Assembly: GCF_934632265.1 (NCBI RefSeq)
Contig: NZ_CAKTYH010000072.1
Coordinates: forward strand, 1-10,230
Length of the DNA: 10,230 nucleotides
Reading direction: 5' to 3'
Source: an uncultured Senegalimassilia sp.
GTDB taxonomy: Bacteria > Actinomycetota > Coriobacteriia > Coriobacteriales > Eggerthellaceae
The notes under the pieces are model-generated. The model made no database searches. It was not told the origin of the DNA and saw nothing but the letters and a program-made list of their open reading frames with translations. Below, piece after piece: positions 1 to 6,373 of the stretch (positions within the stretch are counted from its first letter, which is position 1; each line of letters begins with the position of its first letter). Made by a program: the position numbers and the translations under genes.

Positions 1-533
1 GATAACCGCGTACATAAAAAAATGCGCGGCGGCTGGGGATCGTCTATCAGGACCACGCGCTGTTCCCGCATATGACGGTTGCGGAGAACATCGGCTACGG
101 CCTGAGGATGGCGCGCGTTTCGAAGGCGGAGGCGGCGAGCCGCGTGGACGAGATGCTCGACCTGTTCTCCATCCGCCACATCGCCGATCGGTATCCCGGC
201 ATCATCAGCGGCGGCGAGGGCCAGCGCGCGGCGTTGGCGCGCGCCCTGGTGCTGCAGCCCGAGATCTTGCTGCTCGACGAGCCGTTCTCGGCGCTCGACC
301 CCACCACTAAAAAGCGCATGTACGAAACGCTGCGAAACGTGCACGGCCGTTTCCGCTGCACCGTGGTGTTCGTCACGCACGATTTCAACGAGGCGCGCAG
401 CCTGGGGCATCGCGCGGGCATCATCCTGGGAGGCGCGCTGCAGGCGGTATGCCCTGCCGACGAGCTGTTCACGCGCGAGTTCGACCCGCAAGTGATGGCG
501 TTTTTGGGCCGTGGCGAGGGCGAGCTGGGGTAA
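1..533 (+). CDS. ABC transporter ATP-binding protein (molybdate/tungstate type), 3' part, probably frameshifted
   Basis: This is the ATP-hydrolysing subunit of an ABC importer, a cytoplasmic protein that would bind a membrane permease. Visible motifs, in order: the Q-loop region LGIVYQDHALFPH just before the first ATG (72), the signature ISGGEGQRAALARAL, Walker B EILLLDEPFSALD with its D-loop, and the H-loop VFVTHDFNEA. The C-terminus is short, without a long regulatory domain. Walker A is not in the window. The ModC/WtpC/TupC-like style of the Q-loop and the modD gene 73 bp downstream suggest molybdate or tungstate as substrate; this is inference. Oddity: the frame carrying these motifs is blocked by TAA at 15-17, whereas the frame starting at base 1 reads a plausible upstream piece (D-N-R-V-H-K-K-M-R-G). 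A frameshift near 27-34 is therefore likely, from mutation or sequencing error. Translation from ATG 72 alone would give a protein without Walker A or Q-loop, so that start is not believed. Confidence 0.85.
16..34 (+). other. apparent frameshift site in the ABC ATPase gene
   Basis: Frame 1 reads D-N-R-V-H-K-K-M-R-G up to about base 30, and frame 3 takes over with L-G-I-V-Y-Q-D from base 33. Joining them as V-H-K-K-M-R-G-L-G-I-V-Y-Q matches the usual spacing between the strand before the Q-loop and the Q-loop in this family. Two extra bases in the GGCGGC repeat (28-33) would explain the break. A run of seven A (16-22) lies just upstream and is an alternative slip point. Only 30 bases of the upstream frame are visible, so this is suggestive rather than proven. 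Confidence 0.5.
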
Positions 534-606
534 GCAACGGCTCGCGGCTAGCGGTATCATCTTCAAGAAGGAAAACCACGCGCTAGGAAGCGCAAGGAGG
601 AACCAT

Positions 607-1449
607 ATGTATATCCCGGACAGCTATCTCGATGAGCTTATCGCCTCCGACATCCCCAGCGGGATCGACCTGACCACGCACGTTCTGGGCATCGGCGCGC
701 AGCCGGGCCGCATGGAATACTACACGCGCGACGCGGCCCTGCTTTGCGGGACCGAGGAGGCCGCCCGCATCTTCGGCCGCTTCGGCTGCACGGTAACGGA
801 AGCGCTTCCCACCGGCAGCATGCTTGCGCCCGGCGACGCGTTCATGACCGTTGAAGGCCCTGCGGCCGGCCTGCATATGGGCTGGAAGATCTGCCTGAAC
901 ATCTTCGAGTACTATTGCGCGCTTGCCACCAAGGCCAAGCAGATGGTGGACGCCGTGCATGCCGTGAACCCGTTGTGCGAGGTGCTTTCCACCCGCAAGC
1001 TCATGCCCGGCACCAAGCCGTTCGATGTCAAGGTGCTCACGGTCGGCGGCGCCTTCCCGCATCGCCTGGGATTGAGCGAGACGGTGCTCGTCTTCGATCA
1101 TCACCTGACCTTCTACGGCGGGCTCGAGAAGTTCATCGCCGACTTGCCGCAGCTCAAGGCGAAGGTGTGCGAGAAAAAGCTGTTCGTCGAGTCGAGCACC
1201 GAAGACGCGGTGCGTCTGGTGGAAGCCGGCGTCGACGGCGTGCAGCTTGACAAGGTGGCGCCCGAGCAGGTCGCGCAGCTGGTGCCGCAGCTCAAGGCCA
1301 TCAACCCCCGCGTGACGCTCATCGCCGCCGGCGGCGTTAACCTGGGCAATGCGGCCGAGTACGCCGCCACCGGCGTGGACGGCCTGGCAACCACCTGCCT
1401 GCATTTCGCCAAACCCCTCGACATGAGCGTGCGCATGAGCGCGCTGTAG
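607..1449 (+). CDS. modD: ModD, NadC-like pyrophosphorylase of molybdate transport operons
   Basis: A protein of 280 residues related to quinolinate phosphoribosyltransferase (NadC), of the ModD branch found next to molybdate ABC transporters. Its exact reaction is not settled; a phosphoribosyl transfer is inferred from the fold. Visible: an N-terminal mixed domain, then the barrel with STRKLMPGTK (R130, K131), which corresponds to the RKTxPG substrate-binding motif of NadC, and GGAFPHRLGLSETVLV (H152, R153), where NadC has GGxxxHR. Later come VDGVQLDKV and a phosphate-binding type AAGGVN near residue 240. The Phe-Pro-His variant and the LVFDHH stretch are typical of ModD rather than NadC, and no nadA or nadB is nearby. 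The start is ATG 607, with AAGGAGG six bases before it; the open frame reaches back to 511 but overlaps the ABC gene and lacks a better site. It follows the ABC ATPase on the same strand, so the two are probably cotranscribed. Confidence 0.87.
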   Translation: MYIPDSYLDELIASDIPSGIDLTTHVLGIGAQPGRMEYYTRDAALLCGTEEAARIFGRFGCTVTEALPTGSMLAPGDAFMTVEGPAAGLHMGWKICLNIFEYYCALATKAKQMVDAVHAVNPLCEVLSTRKLMPGTKPFDVKVLTVGGAFPHRLGLSETVLVFDHHLTFYGGLEKFIADLPQLKAKVCEKKLFVESSTEDAVRLVEAGVDGVQLDKVAPEQVAQLVPQLKAINPRVTLIAAGGVNLGNAAEYAATGVDGLATTCLHFAKPLDMSVRMSAL

Positions 1450-1467
1450 GGGAGCGTCGGGTTTTGC

Positions 1468-1511
1468 GCGCTGCCCGCATGCGGGTTTCAAGGCTTGCAT
1501 ACGGGCAGCGC
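1468..1511. terminator. 15-bp hairpin after modD, terminator candidate
   Basis: The arms GCGCTGCCCGCATGC (1468-1482) and GCATACGGGCAGCGC (1497-1511) pair over 15 bp with one C-A mismatch and a 14-base loop. It begins 19 bases after the modD stop. No T-run follows on either strand, so it is not a standard intrinsic terminator. It may end or stabilise the transport-operon message. Confidence 0.5.
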
Positions 1512-1521
1512 AGTAGTGCGT

Positions 1522-1555
1522 CGCCCGATCGGTGCGAGATCGGATCGATCGGGCG
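1522..1555. terminator. second hairpin, 10-bp perfect stem
   Basis: CGCCCGATCG (1522-1531) pairs perfectly with CGATCGGGCG (1546-1555) around a 14-base loop, only ten bases after the first hairpin. There is no T-run. The two hairpins sit between modD (plus) and the minus-strand VOC remnant and crp gene, that is, where two convergent transcription units meet. Termination is inferred from position and stem strength. Confidence 0.4.
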
Positions 1556-1582
1556 GCCGGCCTGAGGAGGCGTCCGCGTTCC

Positions 1583-1714
1583 CTATTTCGCGGGGATGAT
1601 CTCGATTCACTGGCCGTCGGGGTCGGCGATGAAGTACGGGCCCATGCGGGATTTGCGTCGGTCGCAAAACGGGAATCCGTGCCAGCTGCAACGTGGCTGC
1701 AAGTTGCCAGCGCG
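1583..1714 (-). pseudogene. decayed C-terminus of a VOC/glyoxalase-family gene
   Basis: On the minus strand, the frame ending at TAG 1585-1583 reads GPYFIADPDGQ, then TGA (1609-1607), then IEIIPAK and the stop. The family C-terminus normally reads FIADPDGxWIEII, with the last metal-ligand Glu in WIE/WVE, so the TGA sits exactly at the conserved Trp (TGG to TGA). Upstream in the same frame (up to about 1690) the reading is W-H-G-F-P-F-C-D-R-R-K-S-R-M, which partly fits the family. Beyond that nothing recognisable remains, and the crp gene ends at 1715. About 40 codons survive of a gene normally some 120-150 codons long. I read it as the eroded tail of a lost gene; the exact 5' limit is uncertain. 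Confidence 0.6.
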
Positions 1715-2365
1715 CTACAGGAGCCGGTACGTGCGGCCTTCGTAGTCGATGACGCCTTCCTTGCGCAGCTTCGACAGCTCGTTCGACAACGCGCTGCGGT
1801 CGACGCTGAGGTAGCTTGCCAGCTTGGTTTGGCTGTAGGGGATGGTGAAGGCGCGGGTGCCGGCCTTTTTCTGCTGCTGTGAGAGGAAGGCGAGGATCTT
1901 GCCCCGTATGGTTTTGGGGGTCATGGCGATGGCGCGGCTGTTCATGTCCAGGTTGCTTAGCGCCAAGGCGCGCATGAGGTTCGAGGAGATGTGCGCGTGG
2001 CAGCCGCACTGCTTGGGGCAGGGGTGGATGATCCGCTCGGCTTTAAGCAGCACCACCTCGCAGGCCGAATCTGCCAGCACGTCGATGTCAAGGGGCTCCA
2101 TGCTGCAGGCGTACCCGTGAGCGAAAAGCGAGCCGGGTCCCAAGATATCCAGGATCGTCGTCTCGCCCCAGGCGTCCGAGACCTCGATCCGCACGCGCCC
2201 GGATAGGACGACGCCGAGGTATTCGGTGGGCTGACCGGCGCGCATGATCCGCTCCTGTCGGCTGAAAGCCCTTCTTGTCGCCCCAAGGCAGGGCAGCATC
2301 AGGTTCGCTTCGTCTTGGGTTATGCCGGCGAAAAGCATCGAGGAGGAATTGGGGATATCAAGCAT
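1715..2365 (-). CDS. Crp/Fnr-family transcriptional regulator, divergent from hcp
   Basis: A one-component DNA-binding regulator of 216 residues. The N-terminal cupin-like sensor domain (about 10-130) includes YLGVVLSGRVRIEV and the ETTILDILGPGSLF turn, and lacks the Arg-x-Ser cAMP-binding signature of true Crp, so cAMP is unlikely. A connecting helix follows. The C-terminal winged helix (about 150-216) has the family pattern IPYSQTKLASYLSVDRSALSNEL, with the recognition helix around 188-200. Six cysteines are present, three of them clustered as CPKQCGC (116, 120, 122 from this start) at the end of the sensor domain. This matches the CxxxCxxH region seen in many Crp/Fnr proteins of anaerobes and differs from the N-terminal cluster of Fnr. 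ATG 2365 is preferred because AGGTGG lies five bases before it; a GTG at 2374 is in frame but has no site. Its place back to back with hcp suggests it senses NO or redox state and controls hcp, like HcpR/DNR-type regulators; the ligand is inference. Confidence 0.88.
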   Translation of the reverse strand: MLDIPNSSSMLFAGITQDEANLMLPCLGATRRAFSRQERIMRAGQPTEYLGVVLSGRVRIEVSDAWGETTILDILGPGSLFAHGYACSMEPLDIDVLADSACEVVLLKAERIIHPCPKQCGCHAHISSNLMRALALSNLDMNSRAIAMTPKTIRGKILAFLSQQQKKAGTRAFTIPYSQTKLASYLSVDRSALSNELSKLRKEGVIDYEGRTYRLL

Positions 2366-2375
2366 TGGCTCCACC

Positions 2376-2388
2376 TGTAGGTTCTACA
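2376..2388. promoter_or_regulatory. 13-bp dyad between crp and hcp, likely regulator site
   Basis: TGTAG-GTT-CTACA is a perfect 5-3-5 inverted repeat. It lies 11 bases before the crp-family start (ATG 2365), upstream of its ribosome binding site, and 72 bp before hcp. Its centre (2382) is 31 bp before the hcp -10 candidate at 2413, close to the 29-30 bp expected for a class II activator such as Fnr or Crp. One bound dimer could thus activate hcp and repress its own gene. The 3-bp spacer is shorter than in standard Fnr (4) or Crp (6) boxes. Confidence 0.5.
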
Positions 2389-2412
2389 ACAGAAATGTAT
2401 GCGATACCACAG

Positions 2413-2418
2413 TATAGT
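2413..2418 (+). promoter_or_regulatory. hcp -10 element candidate
   Basis: TATAGT matches TATAAT at five of six positions and lies 41 bp before the hcp start codon. No convincing -35 element is found 16-18 bp upstream, which is what an activator-dependent promoter would show. Confidence 0.4.
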
Positions 2419-2459
2419 GCAGTCACTTCGAAAAGAAACCTTTGATTGAGGAGCGCGAA

Positions 2460-4034
2460 ATGACTGACGGGAACATGTTCTGCTTCCAATGCGAACAGAC
2501 GGCGGGATGCACCGCCTGCACCGGAGCCGCCGGCGTATGCGGCAAGACCGCCGATGTGGCTCGGCTGCAAGACGAGTTGACCGGGGCGTTGGTCGCCCTA
2601 GCCCGAGCCGAGGACGGCGGAAAGGGGGATGCTGAGTCCGACGGGCTTATGCTCGAAGGCATGTTCGCCTGCGTGAGCAACGTCAGCTTCGATTCTGAAG
2701 CCATCGCCGCCCTCGAGCGCCGCGTTCGCGCTAAGGCTATCGCCCTTGGTGAATTCGATCTGTACGACATGGGCGAGCTTTGGCATGCTCAGGAGGATAT
2801 CCGCAGCTTGAAGAGCCTGCTGCTCTTCGGCATGCGCGGCGTGGCGGCGTACGCCTACCATGCGCAGGCGTTGGGGAAGTCGGATCCGGCTGTGACGGCG
2901 TTCCTGTATGAGGGTATGCGGGCCGTCGGCTCCGATCTGGGCATGGACGATCTGCTGCCTTTGGTTCTCAAATGCGGCGAGGTCAACTTGGCCGCCATGG
3001 CCGCTTTGGAGGACGCGAACATCTCCGCCTACGGCAAGCCCGAGCCTGCGACGGTTGAGCTCAAGGTCGAGGAGGGCCCCTTCATCGTGGTCACCGGCCA
3101 CGACCTGCACGACCTCAAGCAGCTTTTGGAGCAGACCGAAGGCCGCGGCGTGAACGTGTACACCCACGGTGAGATGCTCCCCGCGAACGCCTATCCCGAG
3201 TTGCGCAAGCATCCGCACCTGAAAGGCAACTACGGCACCGCTTGGCACAACCAGCGCAAGGAGTTCAAAGACCTTCCCGCGCCGATCCTGTGGACGACCA
3301 ACTGCCTGCTGAAACCAGATGAGTCGTATGCCGATCGCGTGTTCACCACCGGCCCCGTGAGCTTCCCGGGTGCGCATGTCGTAGAGGTGGGCGAAGACGG
3401 CGCCAAGGACTTCTCCGCCCTTATCGATAAGGCGCTGGAGCTGGGCGGTTGGGCCGCTGATCGGATCTTCACCGGCATCAACGGCGGCACCAGCGTCACC
3501 ACCGGATTCGGCTACGACACCGTGATGAGCGTCGCACCTGCCGTCATCGATGCGGTCAAGTCCGGCGACATCAAGCGCTTCATCCTGCTGGCGGGCTGCG
3601 ATGGCATGCGCAAGGAGCGCAGTTACTACACCGAGTTCGCCAAGATGGCGCCGTCCGACTCCGTTATCCTGACCCTTGCCTGCGGCAAGTATCGCTTCAA
3701 CGACCTGGACCTGGGCAGCATCGGCGGCATCCCGCGCCTGCTGGACGTCGGCCAGTGCAACGACGCCTACGGCGCGATCAAGATCGCGCTCGCGCTTGCG
3801 GATGCCTTCGGCTGCGGCGTGAACGACCTGCCGCTTTCCATGGTGCTCTCCTGGTACGAGCAGAAGGCGGTGTGCATCCTGCTCACGCTGCTGCACTTGG
3901 GTATCAAGGGCATCTACTTGGGCCCCACGCTTCCGGCGTTCGTGAGCCCCGGCGTGCTGCAGGTGCTGGTGGACAACTACGGCATTCGCCCCATATCCAC
4001 TCCCGAAGCCGACCTTGCCCAGATCATGGGCTAG
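2460..4034 (+). CDS. hcp: Hybrid-cluster protein / hydroxylamine reductase
   Basis: A cytoplasmic iron-sulfur protein of 524 residues. It reduces hydroxylamine to ammonia in vitro and is linked to NO reduction and protein nitrosylation in cells. N-terminal cluster cysteines: C8, C11, C20, C27 (C-x2-C-x8-C-x6-C), the spacing of class I proteins of strict anaerobes with a [4Fe-4S] centre rather than the enterobacterial class II form. All hybrid-cluster ligands are visible: H214 (GHD), E238 (HGEM), C282 (TTNCLL), C380 (GCDGMRKER), C408 (ACGKYRFN), C433 (GQCNDA), E467 and K469 (WYEQK). Spacings between ligands match the Desulfovibrio protein almost exactly, so the enzyme looks intact. The start is ATG 2460 with GAGGAG six bases upstream; an in-frame TTG at 2442 is poorer. 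The divergent Crp/Fnr gene is the likely regulator. No hcr reductase gene is adjacent, which is usual for class I proteins. Confidence 0.97.
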   Translation: MTDGNMFCFQCEQTAGCTACTGAAGVCGKTADVARLQDELTGALVALARAEDGGKGDAESDGLMLEGMFACVSNVSFDSEAIAALERRVRAKAIALGEFDLYDMGELWHAQEDIRSLKSLLLFGMRGVAAYAYHAQALGKSDPAVTAFLYEGMRAVGSDLGMDDLLPLVLKCGEVNLAAMAALEDANISAYGKPEPATVELKVEEGPFIVVTGHDLHDLKQLLEQTEGRGVNVYTHGEMLPANAYPELRKHPHLKGNYGTAWHNQRKEFKDLPAPILWTTNCLLKPDESYADRVFTTGPVSFPGAHVVEVGEDGAKDFSALIDKALELGGWAADRIFTGINGGTSVTTGFGYDTVMSVAPAVIDAVKSGDIKRFILLAGCDGMRKERSYYTEFAKMAPSDSVILTLACGKYRFNDLDLGSIGGIPRLLDVGQCNDAYGAIKIALALADAFGCGVNDLPLSMVLSWYEQKAVCILLTLLHLGIKGIYLGPTLPAFVSPGVLQVLVDNYGIRPISTPEADLAQIMG

Positions 4035-4137
4035 CCGATCGGTTGTTTCCCCTTTAGGTGAAATCCGTCTGTTGGCGGGACCGCGGCCTTCGTTACTGCC
4101 TTTGTTCTCGTCAGCAAGATCGCCCTCGTCGTCTGCG

Positions 4138-4170
4138 CGGCGGCCCAGCTGCTTGCAAGCTGGGCCGCCG
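4138..4170. terminator. strong hairpin downstream of hcp
   Basis: CGGCGGCCCAGCT (4138-4150) and AGCTGGGCCGCCG (4158-4170) form a perfect, very GC-rich 13-bp stem with a 7-base loop. It lies about 100 bases after the hcp stop and 46 bases before the next start codon. No T-run follows (TCGTGG). It probably separates hcp from the downstream flavoprotein gene or reduces read-through. The stretch 4035-4137 holds no recognisable gene. Confidence 0.55.
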
Positions 4171-4216
4171 TCGTGGCATAACCGGTATCAGGGCGCAGCA
4201 TGGTAAGGAGGAGAAG

Positions 4217-4693
4217 ATGCGCAGGATCGATAGAGAGGTAACCGATTCGAGCGAACTGCTCGAGATCATGAGGCGGTGCGACGTTTGCCGGCTTGCTTTA
4301 AACGATGATGACGGGTTTCCGTATGTCGTTGCGTTGAACTTCGGCATATGCGAACGCGAGGGGAAGATCGGGCTCGTGTTTCACAGCGCGTTGTCGGGCC
4401 ATAAGATCGACCTGATGAAAAGCGACTCCCGTGCAGCCTTCGAGATGGATTGCGACCACGAGCTTCAGTACTTCGAAAACAAAGGCTATTGCACTATGTC
4501 CTATGCCAGCGTGGCGGGAAAAGGCCGCATCCACATGCTGACGGGGGACGAAAAGGTCGCAGCGTTGCGGCAGCTCATGGACCAGTACCACCCTGCTGAG
4601 CACGCATATTTCAGCCCTGCGGCAATCGACAGGACGGCGGTCTACCGCCTTGAGATAGAGTCCATGACGGGGAAAAGGAAGCTGCCCAAATAG
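4217..4693 (+). CDS. Nim-like flavin-binding protein, pyridoxamine 5'-phosphate oxidase family
   Basis: A 158-residue split-barrel flavoprotein of the PPOX-like group that includes NimA-type 5-nitroimidazole reductases; the true substrate is not known. The start MRRIDREVTDSSELLEIMRR, followed by CDVCRLAL and YVVALNFG, is the usual opening of this group. FHSALSGHKIDLM (about 55-67) is the flavin-phosphate binding region, and the Y-x-S-V-x-G-K-G-R-I strand (about 95-105) completes the barrel. Length is typical. ATG 4217 follows AAGGAGGAG at a good distance; the frame is open back to 4058, but that part crosses the strong hairpin and is not protein-like. It lies downstream of hcp on the same strand with a hairpin between. 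Both would handle reduced nitrogen or nitro compounds, so a shared stress role is possible, but cotranscription is not shown. Confidence 0.85.
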   Translation: MRRIDREVTDSSELLEIMRRCDVCRLALNDDDGFPYVVALNFGICEREGKIGLVFHSALSGHKIDLMKSDSRAAFEMDCDHELQYFENKGYCTMSYASVAGKGRIHMLTGDEKVAALRQLMDQYHPAEHAYFSPAAIDRTAVYRLEIESMTGKRKLPK

Positions 4694-4751
4694 CAGCAAG
4701 CTTGTTCAGTGGCGATGATCGCGGTTGCCTTGGACGATGCCGCAAATCCTA

Positions 4752-4772
4752 ATTCGAGTACGAGCATCGAAT
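4752..4772. repeat. small inverted repeat before the DUF5655 gene
   Basis: ATTCGA (4752-4757) and TCGAAT (4767-4772) form a 6-bp inverted repeat with a 9-base spacer, 24 bp before the start codon of the next gene. It could be an operator or chance; no similar copy was seen elsewhere in the window. Confidence 0.25.
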
Positions 4773-4795
4773 CGGAATTGTGCGGAGGTGTGCCA

Positions 4796-5179
4796 ATGGA
4801 CACCTTGATTCAAGACACGCTGTCGTTCTTCGATCGGCATCAGTCTGTCTATCCGCTGTATGAGCGCTTTCAGGAAAAGCTGCTTTCCAGATTTCCCGAC
4901 AGTCGAATCAAAGTGCGGAAATCCCAGATCTCGTTCTACAATCGCCATCTTTATGCCTGCGTGTCCTTCTTGAAGGTGAAGAAGGCGGAGCTGTCGGATG
5001 GCTATTTCGTGCTTACGCTGGGGCTTCCTGCTCCGCTGGAATTTGACCGGGTAGCGGTGAAAACCGAGCCTTACCCGGGACGGTGGACAACTCATTTCGT
5101 CATCAGCGATGTATCCGATCTGGATGATGAATTGTTTGATTGGATCGAGCAAGCGTATCGATTTGCCCAGGTGAAATGA
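4796..5179 (+). CDS. DUF5655 domain protein
   Basis: A small soluble protein of 127 residues that fits the DUF5655 family over its whole length. Recognisable blocks: FFDRHQSVYPLYERFQEKLL, RFPDSRIKVRKSQISFYNRH, CVSFLKVKK, GYFVLTLGLP, KTEPYPGRWTTHFVIS and DDELFDWIEQAYRFAQ at the C-terminus. The biochemical role of the family is unknown; a nucleic-acid or ligand-binding role has been guessed from the fold but nothing here proves it. There is no signal peptide or membrane segment. ATG 4796 has GGAGG seven bases upstream. The frame extends back to 4709, but that extension contains no family sequence and the region carries the leader of this gene. It follows the Nim-like gene by 102 bp and may have its own promoter. 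Its base usage is a little more AT-rich than the flanking genes. Confidence 0.85.
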   Translation: MDTLIQDTLSFFDRHQSVYPLYERFQEKLLSRFPDSRIKVRKSQISFYNRHLYACVSFLKVKKAELSDGYFVLTLGLPAPLEFDRVAVKTEPYPGRWTTHFVISDVSDLDDELFDWIEQAYRFAQVK

Positions 5180-5289
5180 CGCTGCAAGATCCCAATCTGA
5201 GGGAGCAGCGATCGTTCACAGGTTGACCAGTGGATTCGGTTATTCCGAGAAGAAACGAATAAGCCTGGAGCGGGGAAGTCGCGGTCTCC

Positions 5290-6363
5290 TTACCGTTTGA
5301 CGGTCCGACCGCGCTGTCCTTTCCAGATGTACCCTGTCGCAGGGCCGGCTCCCGTCTTCTCGATTTTACCGTCTGCCAACAAATCCGATAGGGTGCGCTC
5401 GATGGTGGTCTGGCTGATGTCCGGGCATGCGGCGGCGATGTCGCGCTTGGTCGTCTTGCCGACGGAGCTGCGCAGCACCGCCTCGACGCGCTCGGCCTTG
5501 GTGAGCCTGGCGTCTACCACCGCACAGACGCGCTCCTCGAACTCGCGGTATGCAGCCAGGATCGCGCCCAACATGTAGCGCACGAACGGGCCGGGGTCGT
5601 TTCGGCCCTCGTGCCATCCTTGCGAGCTTGCTGCCAAGGCGTCATAGTATGCGCCCTTGGTGCGCTCGATCTCCTTCTCGATGGAGACGTAATTGCCAAC
5701 CATGTAACCCGCCTTGTACAGCAATAGCAGGGTCAGCAGCCTGGACATGCGCCCGTTGCCATCGTTGAAGGGATGGATGCAGGTGAAGTCGAACACGAAT
5801 ATAAGAGAAGCAAGCAACGGGTCTATCGACTCGCTTGCAACGGCGCCGCGGTACGCGGAGCATAAGCGCTCCATGGCGTCCTCGGTGGCCACCGCGGGAA
5901 CGGTTTTCAGCCGCACGTACTCGGTGCCGTCCGGACGTATGCCGCGCACCTCGTTGTCGCCGACCTTGAAGTGCCCGCCCATGGAGGACGGCGTATACCG
6001 GTACATTTGCCGGTGAAGCTGCAATATGACGTTCGGCGTGACGTCGATGAAGTCATGGCTCTCGTGTATGGTGGCCAGCACGTCGCGATAGCCGGCTATC
6101 TCCTCCTCGTCGCGGGAGCGCAAATCCGACTTCTCGGACATGATCTGTTGCAGGCGCCTGTCGCTGGTGCGTATGCCCTCGATGCGGTTTGAGGCTTCGG
6201 TTGACTGGACCTTCGCGACTTCCGTCAGGGCATCAAGGACATCCGCCTTGGCGTTGAGGTAGAGCGCCTGTCGACCCTTGTGTTCATGGACCGCCGTGAG
6301 CAGCCCTACGGTCTTCGGCGTTAGCAAGCCTTGCGGCATCTGCGCGTAGTCGAAATGCCTCAT
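5290..6363 (-). CDS. Fic family protein (class II, with Fic_N and C-terminal winged helix)
   Basis: A 357-residue Fic enzyme, expected to transfer AMP (or another nucleotide part) to hydroxyl groups of target proteins. Order of parts: Fic_N region (about 10-65) with the inhibitory helix motif S58-N-R-I-E62-G63, which matches (S/T)xxxE(G/N). Its placement before the core makes this a class II, self-inhibited Fic. The flap GGHFKVGDNEVRG follows at about 129-141. The catalytic motif HPFNDGNGRMSR is at 197-208, with all key residues (His197, Asp/Asn and Gly-Asn-Gly-Arg) intact. A winged helix (about 290-347) carries TKRDIAAACPDISQTTIERTLSDL. AGGAAA precedes ATG 6363. No small antitoxin gene adjoins it, which fits built-in inhibition. 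The winged helix together with the repeated element just upstream suggests that the protein controls its own gene. The target is unknown. Confidence 0.95.
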   Translation of the reverse strand: MRHFDYAQMPQGLLTPKTVGLLTAVHEHKGRQALYLNAKADVLDALTEVAKVQSTEASNRIEGIRTSDRRLQQIMSEKSDLRSRDEEEIAGYRDVLATIHESHDFIDVTPNVILQLHRQMYRYTPSSMGGHFKVGDNEVRGIRPDGTEYVRLKTVPAVATEDAMERLCSAYRGAVASESIDPLLASLIFVFDFTCIHPFNDGNGRMSRLLTLLLLYKAGYMVGNYVSIEKEIERTKGAYYDALAASSQGWHEGRNDPGPFVRYMLGAILAAYREFEERVCAVVDARLTKAERVEAVLRSSVGKTTKRDIAAACPDISQTTIERTLSDLLADGKIEKTGAGPATGYIWKGQRGRTVKR

Positions 6364-6373
6364 GTTCGTTTCC

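Noticed and set aside
72..74. ATG 72 as the true start of the ABC ATPase
   Set aside because: The Q-loop LGIVYQD lies directly upstream in the same frame, so family sequence continues 5' of this ATG. A protein starting there could not bind ATP.
583..1500. Long minus-strand open frame opposite modD
   Set aside because: It is an antisense shadow in GC-rich DNA, with repetitive His/Ala/Arg/Gly composition and no domain. The plus-strand ModD protein is convincing.
1607..1609. TGA in the VOC remnant read as selenocysteine
   Set aside because: The position is a conserved Trp in the family, not a Cys. The upstream part of the gene is missing and no SECIS-like hairpin is evident, so a nonsense mutation is simpler.
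2598..3896. Long open frame (432 codons) on the minus strand opposite hcp
   Set aside because: Low-complexity His/Gln/Arg/Ala-rich translation with no motifs. It mirrors the codon structure of hcp, which has all cluster ligands intact.
4058..4216. N-terminal extension of the Nim-like protein to base 4058
   Set aside because: The extension is rich in Arg and Cys, crosses a perfect 13-bp hairpin and lacks family similarity. A strong ribosome binding site precedes ATG 4217.
5180..5289. Terminator between the convergent DUF5655 and Fic genes
   Set aside because: Only a 6-bp TTATTC/GAATAA stem with an 11-base loop was found, too weak to call.
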